A DNA stretch of 64,000 nucleotides from Streptacidiphilus jeojiense. GTDB taxonomy: Bacteria > Actinomycetota > Actinomycetes > Streptomycetales > Streptomycetaceae. Below the pieces are notes generated by a model, which saw only the letters and a program-made list of their open reading frames with translations, did no database searches and was not told the origin of the DNA. The DNA lies in assembly GCF_000719095.1 (NCBI RefSeq), contig NZ_JOEH01000006.1, forward strand, positions 186,001 to 250,000, in the 5' to 3' direction. Shown here piece by piece: positions 1-10,455 of the stretch (position 1 is the first letter of the stretch; each line of letters begins with the position of its first letter). The translations under genes and the position numbers were made by a program.

Positions 1-2944
1 CGGTGCGGTTAGCGAAGGTGCCGCTGGTCTGGGACAGGGTGGCGTTGCCGACGTCTCCCAGGGCGACGATCTGCTGGGTCTTGGACCAGTCGTTGGTGTA
101 GTCGGCGCAGTGGTGGTCATTGGTGTTGTTCGGGTCATTGGTGCAGATCGGTCGTGGCAGCGGGTCGTTGTCGTCGAGTAGGCCGTCGATGTGCTCGTTG
201 CCGGGGTTCTTGTAGTAGTACAGGGTGGCGTCGGCGGGTTTGTGGACGATCAGGGTGTCGACGTTGGTGCCGCCGGTGACGCTGCCGCGATGGGTGAGCT
301 GGTAGCCGTTCCAGCCGTCGTTGTGGGGGCTCTGGTTTGCCAGGGAGACCAGGGAGGTGGTGGGGGTGGTGGAGGAGGAGGTGGGCAGGGAGTGCGCGTA
401 CAGGTTGCCGTCCTTGCCCACGGCCAGGGCGTCGGGGATGGTGTCGCCGGTGACGTCGCCGAACTTGGGCGCGGGTCCGTTGGCGTTCCAGGGGGCGTAG
501 TAGGCGTAGGCGTAGATCTGGCTGAAGTTCTGGGCGTAGTCGTCGGCCTGCAGGTAGAGAATGTTGGTGCCCCAGTGCGGGGCGATGATCTGCAGGGTGC
601 CGATGGCGCTGCCGCATACGGTCCTGGCGTTGGCCATGGCGGGGTCCGCGCTGTAGTCCAGGCACTGGACGCCGGAGGTCTGTGCGGCCAGGGCGTCACC
701 GGTGTAGCCCTTGGGGGCCGGGTCGGTGACCGAGATGCCGATGGTGCCGTACTGGCCGACGTACTTGGTGGGGGTGATGCCGCTGTCCGAGGGCGGGAAG
801 TCGCCGGTGTTGGTGATGGTGATGGTCGGTGCGGTGGCGTCGACACGGAAGTGGCAGATGCTGGAGTTGGCCGAGTCCGGGGCCAGGCCGTCGGAGGCGG
901 TGGTCAGCCAGCCGTAGGCGTGCCCGTCCTGAAGATAGCCGCCCAGGGTGAGGGGATCGGAGCCGACCGTGGTACCTGAGTTCGCCCAGCCGCTGGTGTG
1001 GTCGTAGGTATCGCCGGCTTTGGTGCTGGAGTCGTCCCAGAGGCGGTAGTTGGTCTGGTACTGGGTCTGGCGGCCGCTGGGGACGGTAGCGTCCAGGGTG
1101 GTGCCGGTGGAGTTGACCCAGGGCCAGTTGGAGTCGACGCCCACCGCGCCGGCGGTGCAGTACTCGAAGGGCACCCAGTTCGGATCCTTGTAGTAGCCGG
1201 CTGCGATGTTGCTGCTGTGTAGGTTTGAGGGGGCGGGCGGGGTGAGGTCGTAGGAGATGGTCAGACTCGCCGCGTGGGTGAAGCGCTTGAAAGCGTTGAT
1301 GTTGCTCTCGTCGCCGTGCAGGCGCATGACCAGGTGGTCGATAGTGGCCTGGCTGGCGAACAGGGCCTTCAGTCCGCTGGTGATGTCGAACTGCACCGGC
1401 ACGGGGTCGGCGCAGCCGCTGCGGGCGGCTCCGCCGACGTACTTGGTGAGACTGAACTGGGCGGTGTCGCCGCCGGGCGGATTGTTCCAGCTGGTCTTGT
1501 TGTCGATGGTGCCCCAGATGCCGGCGGCCACGACCGGGTAGGTGTTGCTGCAGGACGCGTCGGCGGAGTATTTCTCCGAGACGCCGAAGATGACCTGGTG
1601 GATGGTGGCGTTGTTGTAGGGGGTGACGGAGAACTGGTAGTAGGAGCGCTCGGTGTCATTGGGGGAGCAGCCGGTGCCGTTGCCGTAGTCGCCGCAGACG
1701 CCCACGCCCGGGTAGGAGGCGGTGGAGGTGCTGTCGTCGTTGCCGTTGGCCAGGTTGTTGGTGTCGGTGTAGGCGCTCTGGGTCCAGGTGGCGCCCTGCG
1801 CATCGAGGTTGTCGCTGTGCCAGGCGGGGTCCACGAAGACGGGATAGGTCACACCGGATCCGACCAGCGAACCCGCGGGCGGTGTCAGGGTCAGGGTGTC
1901 GCCGCTTGCCGCGGCGGCGATCTGGGCCACCTTCGCGCCCGCACCGGGGCCGTCGGTGCTGCTGGCGTCCGTCCCCGCAGCCGCTGCATCTGTGGAAGTG
2001 GATGTCGCGCTGGGCGTGGCCGAGGTCGTGGTGCTCAGCGCGTTCAGACGGGCGCCCTGGGCGGCGGGTGCAGCACCCGCTGCGGCCGTCGGGGTCGCGG
2101 TTGCCGTCGAGCCGCTGCTGGTCGTGGTGCTGGAGTCCCAGACCTGGGGTGTGGGGGCGCTGAAGACCGGGCTGCCGTTGCTGTCGGCGGCGGTCAGGCT
2201 GCCGTCGGCTGCTGCGGTGACGCTCACGCCAGTGCCCGCGGTGGTGAACGTCAGATGGGTCAGCAGCGGGTTGGCCGCGGCATCAGCGTTCTTCACGATG
2301 AATACGGTCGAGAACCCGCCAGTGGGGGTGGCCTGCACACTCAAGTCGATTCCGGCGGCGACATCCGGATACAGGGCGGTATCGCCGGTCACCGTCGGGG
2401 TGGGCAGGGCGAATGGCGCGGTCAGCGCCAGTTGCTTGCCGTCGGTGGTACTCATCGTGGCCAAGGGCCCGCTGCCGCCCGCGGACAAGGTCAACGGCTC
2501 GCTACTGACCTTGGGCGACAGACCCCCTGCGGCCGACACCAAGGTGGCGTCCAGATCGGTCCAGACGCCGTCCTTCTGTACCCGCTGGGGCTCAGCGGAC
2601 TGGGTCTGAGTGAACGTAGTGCCGTCCGGATTGGCAACGGTGGTCGAGTAGGGGTCCGTCAGCGCCGCCACTGGAACAGCCTGCCCCGTGGCCTTGGCCT
2701 GCGCCGAGGCCTGCTGCTGCGCTGTCAGCGTCGGCGAGGTCCCAGAGGCGGGCCAGGTGGGGCCGCTGGCGAGGTGCGCTGATTCGACGGCGGCCGGGTC
2801 CGGTGTGCCGGTGTCGCCCCAGGCCGCCGGTGCGGCGGTGAGGAGCCCGGCCCCGAGGGCAAAGGCCGTGACGGTGGTCCCCAACCGACGGCGCCTCGTG
2901 GCGCCGCGCGCGGCCGGGGAAGAAAGGCGGGGCAGCGATGGCAT
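1..2944 (-). CDS. Secreted DNRLRE / FG-GAP domain protein (3' end beyond window)
   Basis: The reading frame starts at ATG 2944 and stays open to the left edge, so at least 981 residues are present and the C-terminus is missing. The N-terminus (MPSLPRLSS...) is Arg-rich, followed by a hydrophobic stretch and an Ala-rich cleavage region (about residues 20-42), which reads as a Sec or Tat-like signal peptide. Residues about 370-565 resemble a DNRLRE domain: beta-rich, beginning DPAWHSDN, with spaced Cys pairs. Residues about 825-850 (PKFGDVTGDTIPDALAVGKD) match an FG-GAP/VCBS Ca-binding repeat. Such proteins are often encoded beside Rhs proteins in Streptomyces, and here the gene is divergent from an Rhs gene with 269 bp between them. 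An extracellular adhesin-like or Rhs-accessory role is inferred; no enzymatic motif was seen. Confidence 0.85.
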   Translation of the reverse strand, partial: MPSLPRLSSPAARGATRRRRLGTTVTAFALGAGLLTAAPAAWGDTGTPDPAAVESAHLASGPTWPASGTSPTLTAQQQASAQAKATGQAVPVAALTDPYSTTVANPDGTTFTQTQSAEPQRVQKDGVWTDLDATLVSAAGGLSPKVSSEPLTLSAGGSGPLATMSTTDGKQLALTAPFALPTPTVTGDTALYPDVAAGIDLSVQATPTGGFSTVFIVKNADAAANPLLTHLTFTTAGTGVSVTAAADGSLTAADSNGSPVFSAPTPQVWDSSTTTSSGSTATATPTAAAGAAPAAQGARLNALSTTTSATPSATSTSTDAAAAGTDASSTDGPGAGAKVAQIAAAASGDTLTLTPPAGSLVGSGVTYPVFVDPAWHSDNLDAQGATWTQSAYTDTNNLANGNDDSTSTASYPGVGVCGDYGNGTGCSPNDTERSYYQFSVTPYNNATIHQVIFGVSEKYSADASCSNTYPVVAAGIWGTIDNKTSWNNPPGGDTAQFSLTKYVGGAARSGCADPVPVQFDITSGLKALFASQATIDHLVMRLHGDESNINAFKRFTHAASLTISYDLTPPAPSNLHSSNIAAGYYKDPNWVPFEYCTAGAVGVDSNWPWVNSTGTTLDATVPSGRQTQYQTNYRLWDDSSTKAGDTYDHTSGWANSGTTVGSDPLTLGGYLQDGHAYGWLTTASDGLAPDSANSSICHFRVDATAPTITITNTGDFPPSDSGITPTKYVGQYGTIGISVTDPAPKGYTGDALAAQTSGVQCLDYSADPAMANARTVCGSAIGTLQIIAPHWGTNILYLQADDYAQNFSQIYAYAYYAPWNANGPAPKFGDVTGDTIPDALAVGKDGNLYAHSLPTSSSTTPTTSLVSLANQSPHNDGWNGYQLTHRGSVTGGTNVDTLIVHKPADATLYYYKNPGNEHIDGLLDDNDPLPRPICTNDPNNTNDHHCADYTNDWSKTQQIVALGDVGNATLSQTSGTFANRT

Positions 2945-3213
2945 ACGGGCACTCGTTCCTGCGCTGTGCGGTGGGTAGAGGTCATGCGCACTCTGGGACC
3001 GGGAGAAGCAAGGGGTCAAGCGCCATAGTTGGGACACAGACTGAAGCATGACGATGTGTCCGGAATTGCACAGGACAGTGACATGAATCACTCAGTTGGA
3101 GGGGAGGGTAAAAGTCCAAATCTTCTTGACGGGGTGTCCACAGAACAGTCACAGTTCCTCCGATCTGCGTGTGCAGTTGCCGCGTGGGCTTGGCGCACGC
3201 AGGGGGGCTTTCG
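2945..3213. promoter_or_regulatory. Divergent intergenic region between DNRLRE and Rhs genes
   Basis: This 269-bp stretch is less GC-rich than its flanks and must hold promoters for both secreted-protein genes. A TTGACG hexamer at 3126-3131 is a possible -35 for the Rhs gene, but no convincing -10 follows. A short inverted repeat AGTGA-6-TCACT lies at 3077-3092 and could be an operator. Both calls are weak. Confidence 0.35.
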
Positions 3214-6200
3214 GTGATCAAGCGGGGCGGGCGGTTGCGGGCCGGGTACTGGCTGCGAGGAGAGCACCGGCTTCTGCGGGCGGCCACGGTACTGGCGGCG
3301 ACGGCGACCCTTTTGGGTCCGATCACTGCGCAGGCCACGGCAGTTGACCCGCACCAGGTCTGGTCCCCGCCGAACACTGCTCTGCCGCACACCGATTCGG
3401 TGTCCGGCTATGCACTTGGACTGCCCGACCCGGTCAAGCCGAAGTATCCCGTTCCCGCCATCTGGGAGCCCTCGGCAGCAAGTGACCCTGCTCCGGGCAG
3501 CGCCACTGTTGCGATCCCGGCAGCATCCGCTGGAGCGAAATCCGGCACGAACGCGAACGCGAAATCCTCGGCTACGTCCGCTGCTTCGGTCCGGGCGGGG
3601 TCCCTGCCGGTGTGGGTCGCTGCCCATCCTGCGGCGACGGCGCGCAGCACCGGAACGCCGACGGCTAGTTCAGCGGCAACGGTGACAGCAACCGTGGTCG
3701 ACGCGGCGCACACCCGTGCCACGGGCACGCACGGCCTGGTCGTCACCCTGGCGCCGGGCAGCGCGGCAGCATCCAGGGCTCCGGTGCAGCTCGGCCTGGA
3801 CCTGAGCAGTCTGGACGCCGCCTACGGTGCCGACGCGGCGAGCCGGTCGAGGCTGGTGGAGCTGCCCGCCTGTTCACTGACGACCCCTCAGGTGGAGGGT
3901 TGCCTTGCGGCCACTCCGGTCGCCTCGCACTACGACCCGGCCAGCAAGCGCCTGGTCGCGGACGTGACCCTGCCAGCAGCCGCGGCGGCTACGACCACGA
4001 GCAGCAGTGCGCTGGTCGCGCAGTCCCGCGCAGCCGTGGGCGCGGCCGGTGTGCAATCGTTGGCGGCGCCAATGGTGTTGGCCGCGCAGCCAACCTCAGG
4101 GGGCGGGAACGGCTCGTATGCGGCCACCAGCCTGCAGCCCAGCTCGAAGTGGACGGCCGGTAGCTCCAGCGGTGGCTTCACCTACAGCTATCCCATCCAG
4201 GTTCCGCCCTCGCTGGGTGGTGCGGCGCCCCAGGTGGCCCTGGACTACGACTCCTCCTCCGTCGACGGTCGCACCTCCAGTACCCAGGCCCAGGCCTCGG
4301 CGGTCGGGGACGGGTGGGATCTGTCCGCGGGCGGCTATATCGAGTGGTCCTACAAGTCCTGCGACAAGGACGGCATCACCGGATCCGGCGACCTGTGCTG
4401 GGGTGGCAATGTGGCCACCCTGTCCCTGGACGGGCACTCCGGCGAACTGGTGCGCGACGACACTTCCGGCGTGTGGCACCTGAGCGGTGACGACGGCACG
4501 AAGGTCGAGTTCGTCAGCTCCCTGACCGGCGGCAACGGCGGCTCCTACAGCGACTACGTCAAGGTCACTGACACCTCCGGCACCGTCTACTACTTCGGGA
4601 AGAACCACCTGCCCGGCGGGGACGGCACCGACCCGGCCACCAACAGCAGCTGGACCGAGCCGGTCTACTCGCCCAACAGCGGCGACCCCTGCTACAGCGC
4701 CGCCGCCGGCCAGGGCTCGTGGTGCAGCATGCCCTGGCGGATGAACCTCGCCTACGTGGTGGATGCGCACGGCAACCTGGTCACCTACACCTACACCCCC
4801 GACGCGACGAACTACTACGAGCGCGGCGCCGGACAGAACCAGGGCACCGGCACCCTCACCGGCTACACCCCGGGCGGCTCGCTGACCCGCATCGACTACG
4901 GCCAGACCCTGGCCGGACAGGTCGCCGCCAAGGGCAAGGCCACCATAGCCGCCAGCGTGCTGTTCAACCTGGCCCCCGAGGGCCGCTGCGACACCGCCAA
5001 CAGCTACACCTGCGCCGGCGCCACACTGTCCAGCACCAATGCAACGCACTGGCCCGACGTGCCCTACGACCAGCACTGCGCCAGCAGCGGAGCGTGCACC
5101 AACTACAGCCCCAGCTTCTGGTCGAACCAGAAACTGGCCTCGATCACCACCCAGGTCACCATCGCCGGAAAGGTCCAGCAGGTCGACTCGTACGCGCTGA
5201 CCCAGTCCTTCCGCGATCCGGGCGACGGCACCAAGCCGCCGCTGTGGCTGGACTCGGTCCAGCGCACCGGCCAGAACGGCAGCACCACGGTTCCCCTGCC
5301 TGCGGTGAAGTTCACCCCGGTGATGATGCCCAACCGGGTCGACGGCACGAACCTGGTCCCCGCCCCGGCGATCTTCAACCGGCCCCGGATCCAAGACATC
5401 ACCACCGAGACCGGCGAGAGCATCAACGTCGACTACAACCTGCCCGACTGCAGCCGCACCAGCAAGACCATGCCCGCCTCACCCGACAGCGACACCATGG
5501 GCTGCTACAACGTGCTGTGGTACCCGCCGGGCTCCACCGCCGGCGACCCCCCAGCCAGTGACTGGTTCAACCACTACACCGTTGCCTCTGTCACCGCCAA
5601 CGACACCGTCGCCAAGGCCCCGGAGCGCATCACCACCTACTCCTACGGCCCGGCCGCCTGGCACTACGACGACAACGAGCTGACCGACTCCGCGGTGCGC
5701 ACCTGGGACCAGTTCCGCGGCTTCGCATCGGTCACCGCCGTCACCGGCTCGGGCGGTGACGGCACCCAGGGCAAGACCGTCACCTACTACATGCAGGGCA
5801 TGGACGGCGACCACAACGCCGACGGCACCACCAAGAGCGTGCAGGTCGGCACCGGCACCCTGGGCGGCGCAGTCACCGACGACGACTGGCTGGCCGGAAC
5901 CGTCCTGGAGACCGACACCTACAACCACCCCGACGCCACCGGCAACCCCGGCACCGTCGTCGCCTACACCACCACCCGCGACAGCGGACCGTTCACCACC
6001 GCCACCCACGCCCGCGGCAACTCCCTGCCCGACCTGGTCGCCCGCTATGCCGCCACCCAGGTCACCGCCACCAGCAAGGCCCTGAAGGCCGACGGCACCT
6101 GGCGTACCACGACCAGTGTCACCAGCACCGACTCGGCCAACGGCAACCGCCCGAAGACCCAGGACAAGACCGGTGACGGGCTGACCGAGACCTGCACCCG

Positions 6201-9200
6201 CACCAAGTACGCCACCAGCTCCAACGCCCAGATCCTCGACCTGGTCGACGAGACCCTGACCGTATCCGGTAGCAGTGCCTGCACCGCGACCGCGACCGCG
6301 GCCAACACCGTCTCCGGCAGCCGGATCCTGTACGACAGCCTGGCCTTCGGACAGGCCGACGGCACCGGGGACCCGACGGGCAGTCAGGCCCTGGACTCCT
6401 ACGACGGTAGCGGCAACCCCGTCTACGTCACCAAGTCCACGTCCACCTTCGACTCCTACGGTCGCCCGGCCACATCCACCGACCCGAACGCCACCGACAG
6501 CGCCCACCCCAGCGGTGCGACCACGGCGACGACCTACACGTCGGCCGCCGCAGGCGAACTGCCAAACGAAATCGACACCACCACCCCAGCCCCGGGCAAG
6601 ACCACTACGTGGCTGGCAAAGCAGACATTGGACCCGGCCCGAGGGCAGGTCCTCACATCCTCGGACGACAACGCCAAGGTCACCACCACCAGCTATGACG
6701 CCCTCGGCCGGCTCACCGCGGTATGGAAGCCAGGCAACACTTCCGCCAACGCCGACATCTTGTACACCTACGCGGTGAATGGGACCAGCGCCCCCTCCAG
6801 CACGACCACGGCTACGTTCGGGCCGCTGGGCACCAAGCGCCTGTACAACATCCAGATCTTCAACGGCTTCGGCGAAATCGCCCAGACCCAGTCCACCCCG
6901 GGAATCTCCGCCTACACCGGCCGGATGATCACCGACAACTACTACGACTCGCAAGGGCGGGTCGTCAAGGCCCACGCCGCCTGGTACAACAAGGACACCG
7001 GGCCCAGCACCACGCTCTACGCCACCAGCGACACCCAGGTCCCCACCGAGACCACCACCGTCTACGACGGACAGGGGCGAGCCACCCTGTCGACCTTCCT
7101 GTCGCTGGGCCAGCCGCAGTCCTCCACCAGCACCACCTACCGCGGCGCGGACCAGACCGATGTGACCCCGCCCACAGGCGCAACGCCGACGACCACGGTC
7201 ACCGACGCCGCCGGCCGCGTCAGCCAGACCTGGCAGTACCGCACCACCACCGCCACCGGCCACGCCACCGACGCCGACGTCACCACCACGACCTACACCC
7301 CAGGAAGCAAGCCCGCCTCGCGGACCGACACCACGGGCAAGAACACCTGGACCTACAGCTACGACCTACAAGGCCGTCCGACCAAGTCCACCGACCCGGA
7401 CACCGGCACCAGTTCCACGACCTACACCGCTGACGGGCAGACCGCCACTACCACCGACGCCCGCAAGCAGACCCTCGCCTACACCTACGACCTACTGGGT
7501 CGCAAGACCGGCGAGTACAACGGCACCGTCACAGCAGCGAACCAGCTCGCGGCCTGGACCTACGACACCGTCACCGGCGCACTCGGCCAGCCCGCCAGCT
7601 CCACCCGCTACACCAGCGGCGCCACCGGACCGGCCTACACCGAAGCCGTTACCGGCTACGACAACGCTTACCGGGCCACCGTCACCCAGGACACCCTGCC
7701 CGGCGCCCTCATCGGCCAGACCGCGGCCCTGACCTACACGACGAACCACACCTACGACCCCTACAGCGGCGTCCTGACCGCATCGCGTGACAGCGCCGCC
7801 GGCGGTACTCCGGCCGAGGCCCTGAACTACAGCTACGACGTCAACGGGCCACTGTCCAGCTACGGCTCCGCTAGCAGCACCTACGACCTGTCCACCGACT
7901 ACGACCCCTGGGGCCGGCCGATCCGCACCACCCTCAACCCCTGGGGCACCGAGGTCGTCTCCACCTACAACTACGACCAGGGGACCGGGCACGTCCTGTC
8001 GGACTTCATCGACAAGCAGACGGCCCTGACCGGTGCAGTCGACCAGTACAACTACACCTACAACCAGGCCGGACAACTCACCTCGGCCCAGGACATCCCC
8101 GACAACACCCCCGCCCAGAACGACACCCAGTGCTTCAGCTACGACTACCTGGGACGCCTGAGCACCGCCTGGAGCGACACCGGCACCACCCAGGTCGCCC
8201 CCTCGCCCTCGGTCGGCGGTATCGGCGGCTGCACCAACACCACCCCCACCTCCGGTGCCGCTTCCGGTAAGACCACCGTGGGTGGACCGGCCGCGTACTG
8301 GACCAGCTACACCTACGACCTGACCGGCAACCGCACCAGCAGCACAGCACACAGCCCCACCGGCAACACCGCCCAGGACGTGACCACCACTCAGACCTAC
8401 CCGGCCGCTGGCACAGCCAACACCCCCACCACCGCGGCCAACACCGGCGGCGGCACCGGAGGACCCCACGCCCTGCTGACCACCACCAGCACCGCTGGCT
8501 CCACCGCCTACCAGTACGACGCCGACGGCAACACCACCGCCATCACCGCCACCGCCGGCACCACCAACCTGACCTGGGACGCGGAAGGACGCCTGGCCTC
8601 CGACAAGGCCACCGGCGCCGCCGGACCGACGACCTACCTCTACGACGCCTCCGGCGCCCTGCTTGTGCGCACCGGCCCGGACAAGACCAACACGATCTAC
8701 CTCGGCGACGACGAGATCACCTACACCCCCGGCGGCGCTGCTGCCGACACCCGCACCTACACCACCCCCAACGGCCTGAGCGTCATTCGCCACGGCACCG
8801 CCGAAAACTTCCAGATCAGCGACGCCCACGGCACTGCTTCCCTGAACATCAACGCCACCACCCTGGCCGAGACCCGCCGCTATCTGGACCCCTTTGGCAA
8901 CCCTCGCGGCACCACCGCCACCGGCTGGACCACCGCCAACGGCTACGGCGACAGAGGCTTCGTCGGCGGCGTCCAAGACCCCACCACCGGCCTGACCAAC
9001 CTCGGCGCCCGTGAATACCAACCCGCCACCGGACGCTTCCTCAGCGTCGATCCCCTGTTCAATCCAGCCGACCCGCAGTCCTGGAACGGCTACGCCTATA
9101 GCGACAACCAACCCCCCAACCTCGCCGACCCCACCGGCCTGGCCACCGCTTGCGAGGACTCCTGCCACCCCCACGTTGACCCCGACTCCGGCAAGGAGGT

Positions 9201-10455
9201 AGACAACCAGAGCGACGTCAATGGGCAGGTCCATACATCGCACCCGGCTACTGACGGGACGCACTTCTGCCTCCGGACATGTGAAATGGAGAGGGCACGC
9301 GAGGCACTCGCGGCCTACCATCACTACAGCGCGCGTTCCTGGCTATTCGGCGATCTGGCAGGGGCAGCCAAGGGGGTGGTGGCCGGCGAATGGGCTAGTC
9401 CCAACTGCTGGTTCTGGTCAGGGGACTGCAGCTCTTGGCAAAAGAGCGCGGATCAATCCATAGACTCCTGGGCCGCTGGACATGGAGCCGACCCGAACTC
9501 AGCCGTATACCAAGCCTCCGAGGCAAACGGGGGGGCAGCCCTGTGGATCCTAGTTGGGGGAAAATACTTCGACGATAATCCTGAGAGCCCGACATTCGGC
9601 TGCTACGCCAATAGCTTCCCCGGCACCGTCCAGGTACTCCATGCTGATCATATGGGTGAGCCGATCGGCGCTGTCAGAGTCGGCGATCACGTCCTCGCTA
9701 CAGACCCCCTCACGGGGCAGACGAAGGCCCAAGAGGTTAACGCGGTCATTAAGACCCTTACCGACACTGACTTCACTGACCTTGCCATCAGCATCACAGG
9801 CGGCTCCCGCGAGCTCACCTCCACGCAGCATCACCCTTACTGGGACGTCACCACTCAACGCTGGACTAACGCCGCCGAACTCCATCCCGGCGATCACCTC
9901 CTCGAACCTGACGGCCACACCGCTGTAGTCACCCACGTTCGCAACTACATCGGTCACGTTCTGACCTACAACCTGACGGTCGCCAACACCCACACGTACT
10001 ATGTGGTCGCGGGCGATACGCCAGTGTTGGTTCATAATGCTTCTTGCGGTGTTGACGTGGAAGGCGTGATGGCTGAGCTTGCCAACAAGCGTGTCACGAC
10101 TGGTCGAATATTTGACTCCGCTGGTAATTCCATCGCTGATGAGCTTGAGGCGGGTGGCAGTAGCGATCTCGTTAAGGCCACCGATGCGTATCTGAGGCAA
10201 CATGGTGCCCCTATCAACCCGAGGGCCGCTTACTACCCGGCGTCTCAGCATGTCGAATCACAGTACGCGATGTGGATGCGCCAGAATGGCGTAACAGACG
10301 CGACGGTCGTCATGAATAACGCCGAAGGCGTATGCGGTGGTACATATGGATGCCAAGGTGCGGTTCAGACAATCCTTCCTGAAGGCTCAACGATGACCGT
10401 ATGGTATCCTGGCGCCACAGAGCCTGTAGTTATTGGAGGGGTCGGCACGCCATGA
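3214..10455 (+). CDS. Rhs polymorphic toxin with HINT and DddA-like deaminase tip
   Basis: The start is GTG 3214, preceded by AGGGGGG six bases upstream; the frame extends further upstream but without a ribosome site. The product is 2413 residues. It opens with a signal peptide (Arg-rich, hydrophobic core, AQATA cleavage region). A shell-like N-terminal part follows, then many YD repeats (about residues 1060-1890), then the RHS-associated core (about 1890-1977, DPFGNPRG to LADPTG). A HINT autoprotease domain runs from Cys2130 to the VLVHN motif near 2270. The last 140 residues match the SCP1.201/DddA-like deaminase family: His2346-Val-Glu2348 catalytic motif, zinc ligands Cys2374 and Cys2380 (C-x5-C), then ILPEGSTMTVWYPG. 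Family knowledge: DddA deaminates cytosine in double-stranded DNA. Target and substrate here are inferred. The tip has lower GC than the repeats, suggesting module exchange. Confidence 0.93.
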   Translation: MIKRGGRLRAGYWLRGEHRLLRAATVLAATATLLGPITAQATAVDPHQVWSPPNTALPHTDSVSGYALGLPDPVKPKYPVPAIWEPSAASDPAPGSATVAIPAASAGAKSGTNANAKSSATSAASVRAGSLPVWVAAHPAATARSTGTPTASSAATVTATVVDAAHTRATGTHGLVVTLAPGSAAASRAPVQLGLDLSSLDAAYGADAASRSRLVELPACSLTTPQVEGCLAATPVASHYDPASKRLVADVTLPAAAAATTTSSSALVAQSRAAVGAAGVQSLAAPMVLAAQPTSGGGNGSYAATSLQPSSKWTAGSSSGGFTYSYPIQVPPSLGGAAPQVALDYDSSSVDGRTSSTQAQASAVGDGWDLSAGGYIEWSYKSCDKDGITGSGDLCWGGNVATLSLDGHSGELVRDDTSGVWHLSGDDGTKVEFVSSLTGGNGGSYSDYVKVTDTSGTVYYFGKNHLPGGDGTDPATNSSWTEPVYSPNSGDPCYSAAAGQGSWCSMPWRMNLAYVVDAHGNLVTYTYTPDATNYYERGAGQNQGTGTLTGYTPGGSLTRIDYGQTLAGQVAAKGKATIAASVLFNLAPEGRCDTANSYTCAGATLSSTNATHWPDVPYDQHCASSGACTNYSPSFWSNQKLASITTQVTIAGKVQQVDSYALTQSFRDPGDGTKPPLWLDSVQRTGQNGSTTVPLPAVKFTPVMMPNRVDGTNLVPAPAIFNRPRIQDITTETGESINVDYNLPDCSRTSKTMPASPDSDTMGCYNVLWYPPGSTAGDPPASDWFNHYTVASVTANDTVAKAPERITTYSYGPAAWHYDDNELTDSAVRTWDQFRGFASVTAVTGSGGDGTQGKTVTYYMQGMDGDHNADGTTKSVQVGTGTLGGAVTDDDWLAGTVLETDTYNHPDATGNPGTVVAYTTTRDSGPFTTATHARGNSLPDLVARYAATQVTATSKALKADGTWRTTTSVTSTDSANGNRPKTQDKTGDGLTETCTRTKYATSSNAQILDLVDETLTVSGSSACTATATAANTVSGSRILYDSLAFGQADGTGDPTGSQALDSYDGSGNPVYVTKSTSTFDSYGRPATSTDPNATDSAHPSGATTATTYTSAAAGELPNEIDTTTPAPGKTTTWLAKQTLDPARGQVLTSSDDNAKVTTTSYDALGRLTAVWKPGNTSANADILYTYAVNGTSAPSSTTTATFGPLGTKRLYNIQIFNGFGEIAQTQSTPGISAYTGRMITDNYYDSQGRVVKAHAAWYNKDTGPSTTLYATSDTQVPTETTTVYDGQGRATLSTFLSLGQPQSSTSTTYRGADQTDVTPPTGATPTTTVTDAAGRVSQTWQYRTTTATGHATDADVTTTTYTPGSKPASRTDTTGKNTWTYSYDLQGRPTKSTDPDTGTSSTTYTADGQTATTTDARKQTLAYTYDLLGRKTGEYNGTVTAANQLAAWTYDTVTGALGQPASSTRYTSGATGPAYTEAVTGYDNAYRATVTQDTLPGALIGQTAALTYTTNHTYDPYSGVLTASRDSAAGGTPAEALNYSYDVNGPLSSYGSASSTYDLSTDYDPWGRPIRTTLNPWGTEVVSTYNYDQGTGHVLSDFIDKQTALTGAVDQYNYTYNQAGQLTSAQDIPDNTPAQNDTQCFSYDYLGRLSTAWSDTGTTQVAPSPSVGGIGGCTNTTPTSGAASGKTTVGGPAAYWTSYTYDLTGNRTSSTAHSPTGNTAQDVTTTQTYPAAGTANTPTTAANTGGGTGGPHALLTTTSTAGSTAYQYDADGNTTAITATAGTTNLTWDAEGRLASDKATGAAGPTTYLYDASGALLVRTGPDKTNTIYLGDDEITYTPGGAAADTRTYTTPNGLSVIRHGTAENFQISDAHGTASLNINATTLAETRRYLDPFGNPRGTTATGWTTANGYGDRGFVGGVQDPTTGLTNLGAREYQPATGRFLSVDPLFNPADPQSWNGYAYSDNQPPNLADPTGLATACEDSCHPHVDPDSGKEVDNQSDVNGQVHTSHPATDGTHFCLRTCEMERAREALAAYHHYSARSWLFGDLAGAAKGVVAGEWASPNCWFWSGDCSSWQKSADQSIDSWAAGHGADPNSAVYQASEANGGAALWILVGGKYFDDNPESPTFGCYANSFPGTVQVLHADHMGEPIGAVRVGDHVLATDPLTGQTKAQEVNAVIKTLTDTDFTDLAISITGGSRELTSTQHHPYWDVTTQRWTNAAELHPGDHLLEPDGHTAVVTHVRNYIGHVLTYNLTVANTHTYYVVAGDTPVLVHNASCGVDVEGVMAELANKRVTTGRIFDSAGNSIADELEAGGSSDLVKATDAYLRQHGAPINPRAAYYPASQHVESQYAMWMRQNGVTDATVVMNNAEGVCGGTYGCQGAVQTILPEGSTMTVWYPGATEPVVIGGVGTP

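Noticed and set aside
3169..3213. Upstream start for the Rhs protein
   Set aside because: The extra 15 residues lack a ribosome site and spoil the signal peptide; GTG 3214 follows AGGGGGG at proper distance.
7492..9324. A 610-codon open frame antisense to the Rhs repeats
   Set aside because: Gly/Val-rich shadow of the repetitive Rhs gene; no domain or ribosome site.
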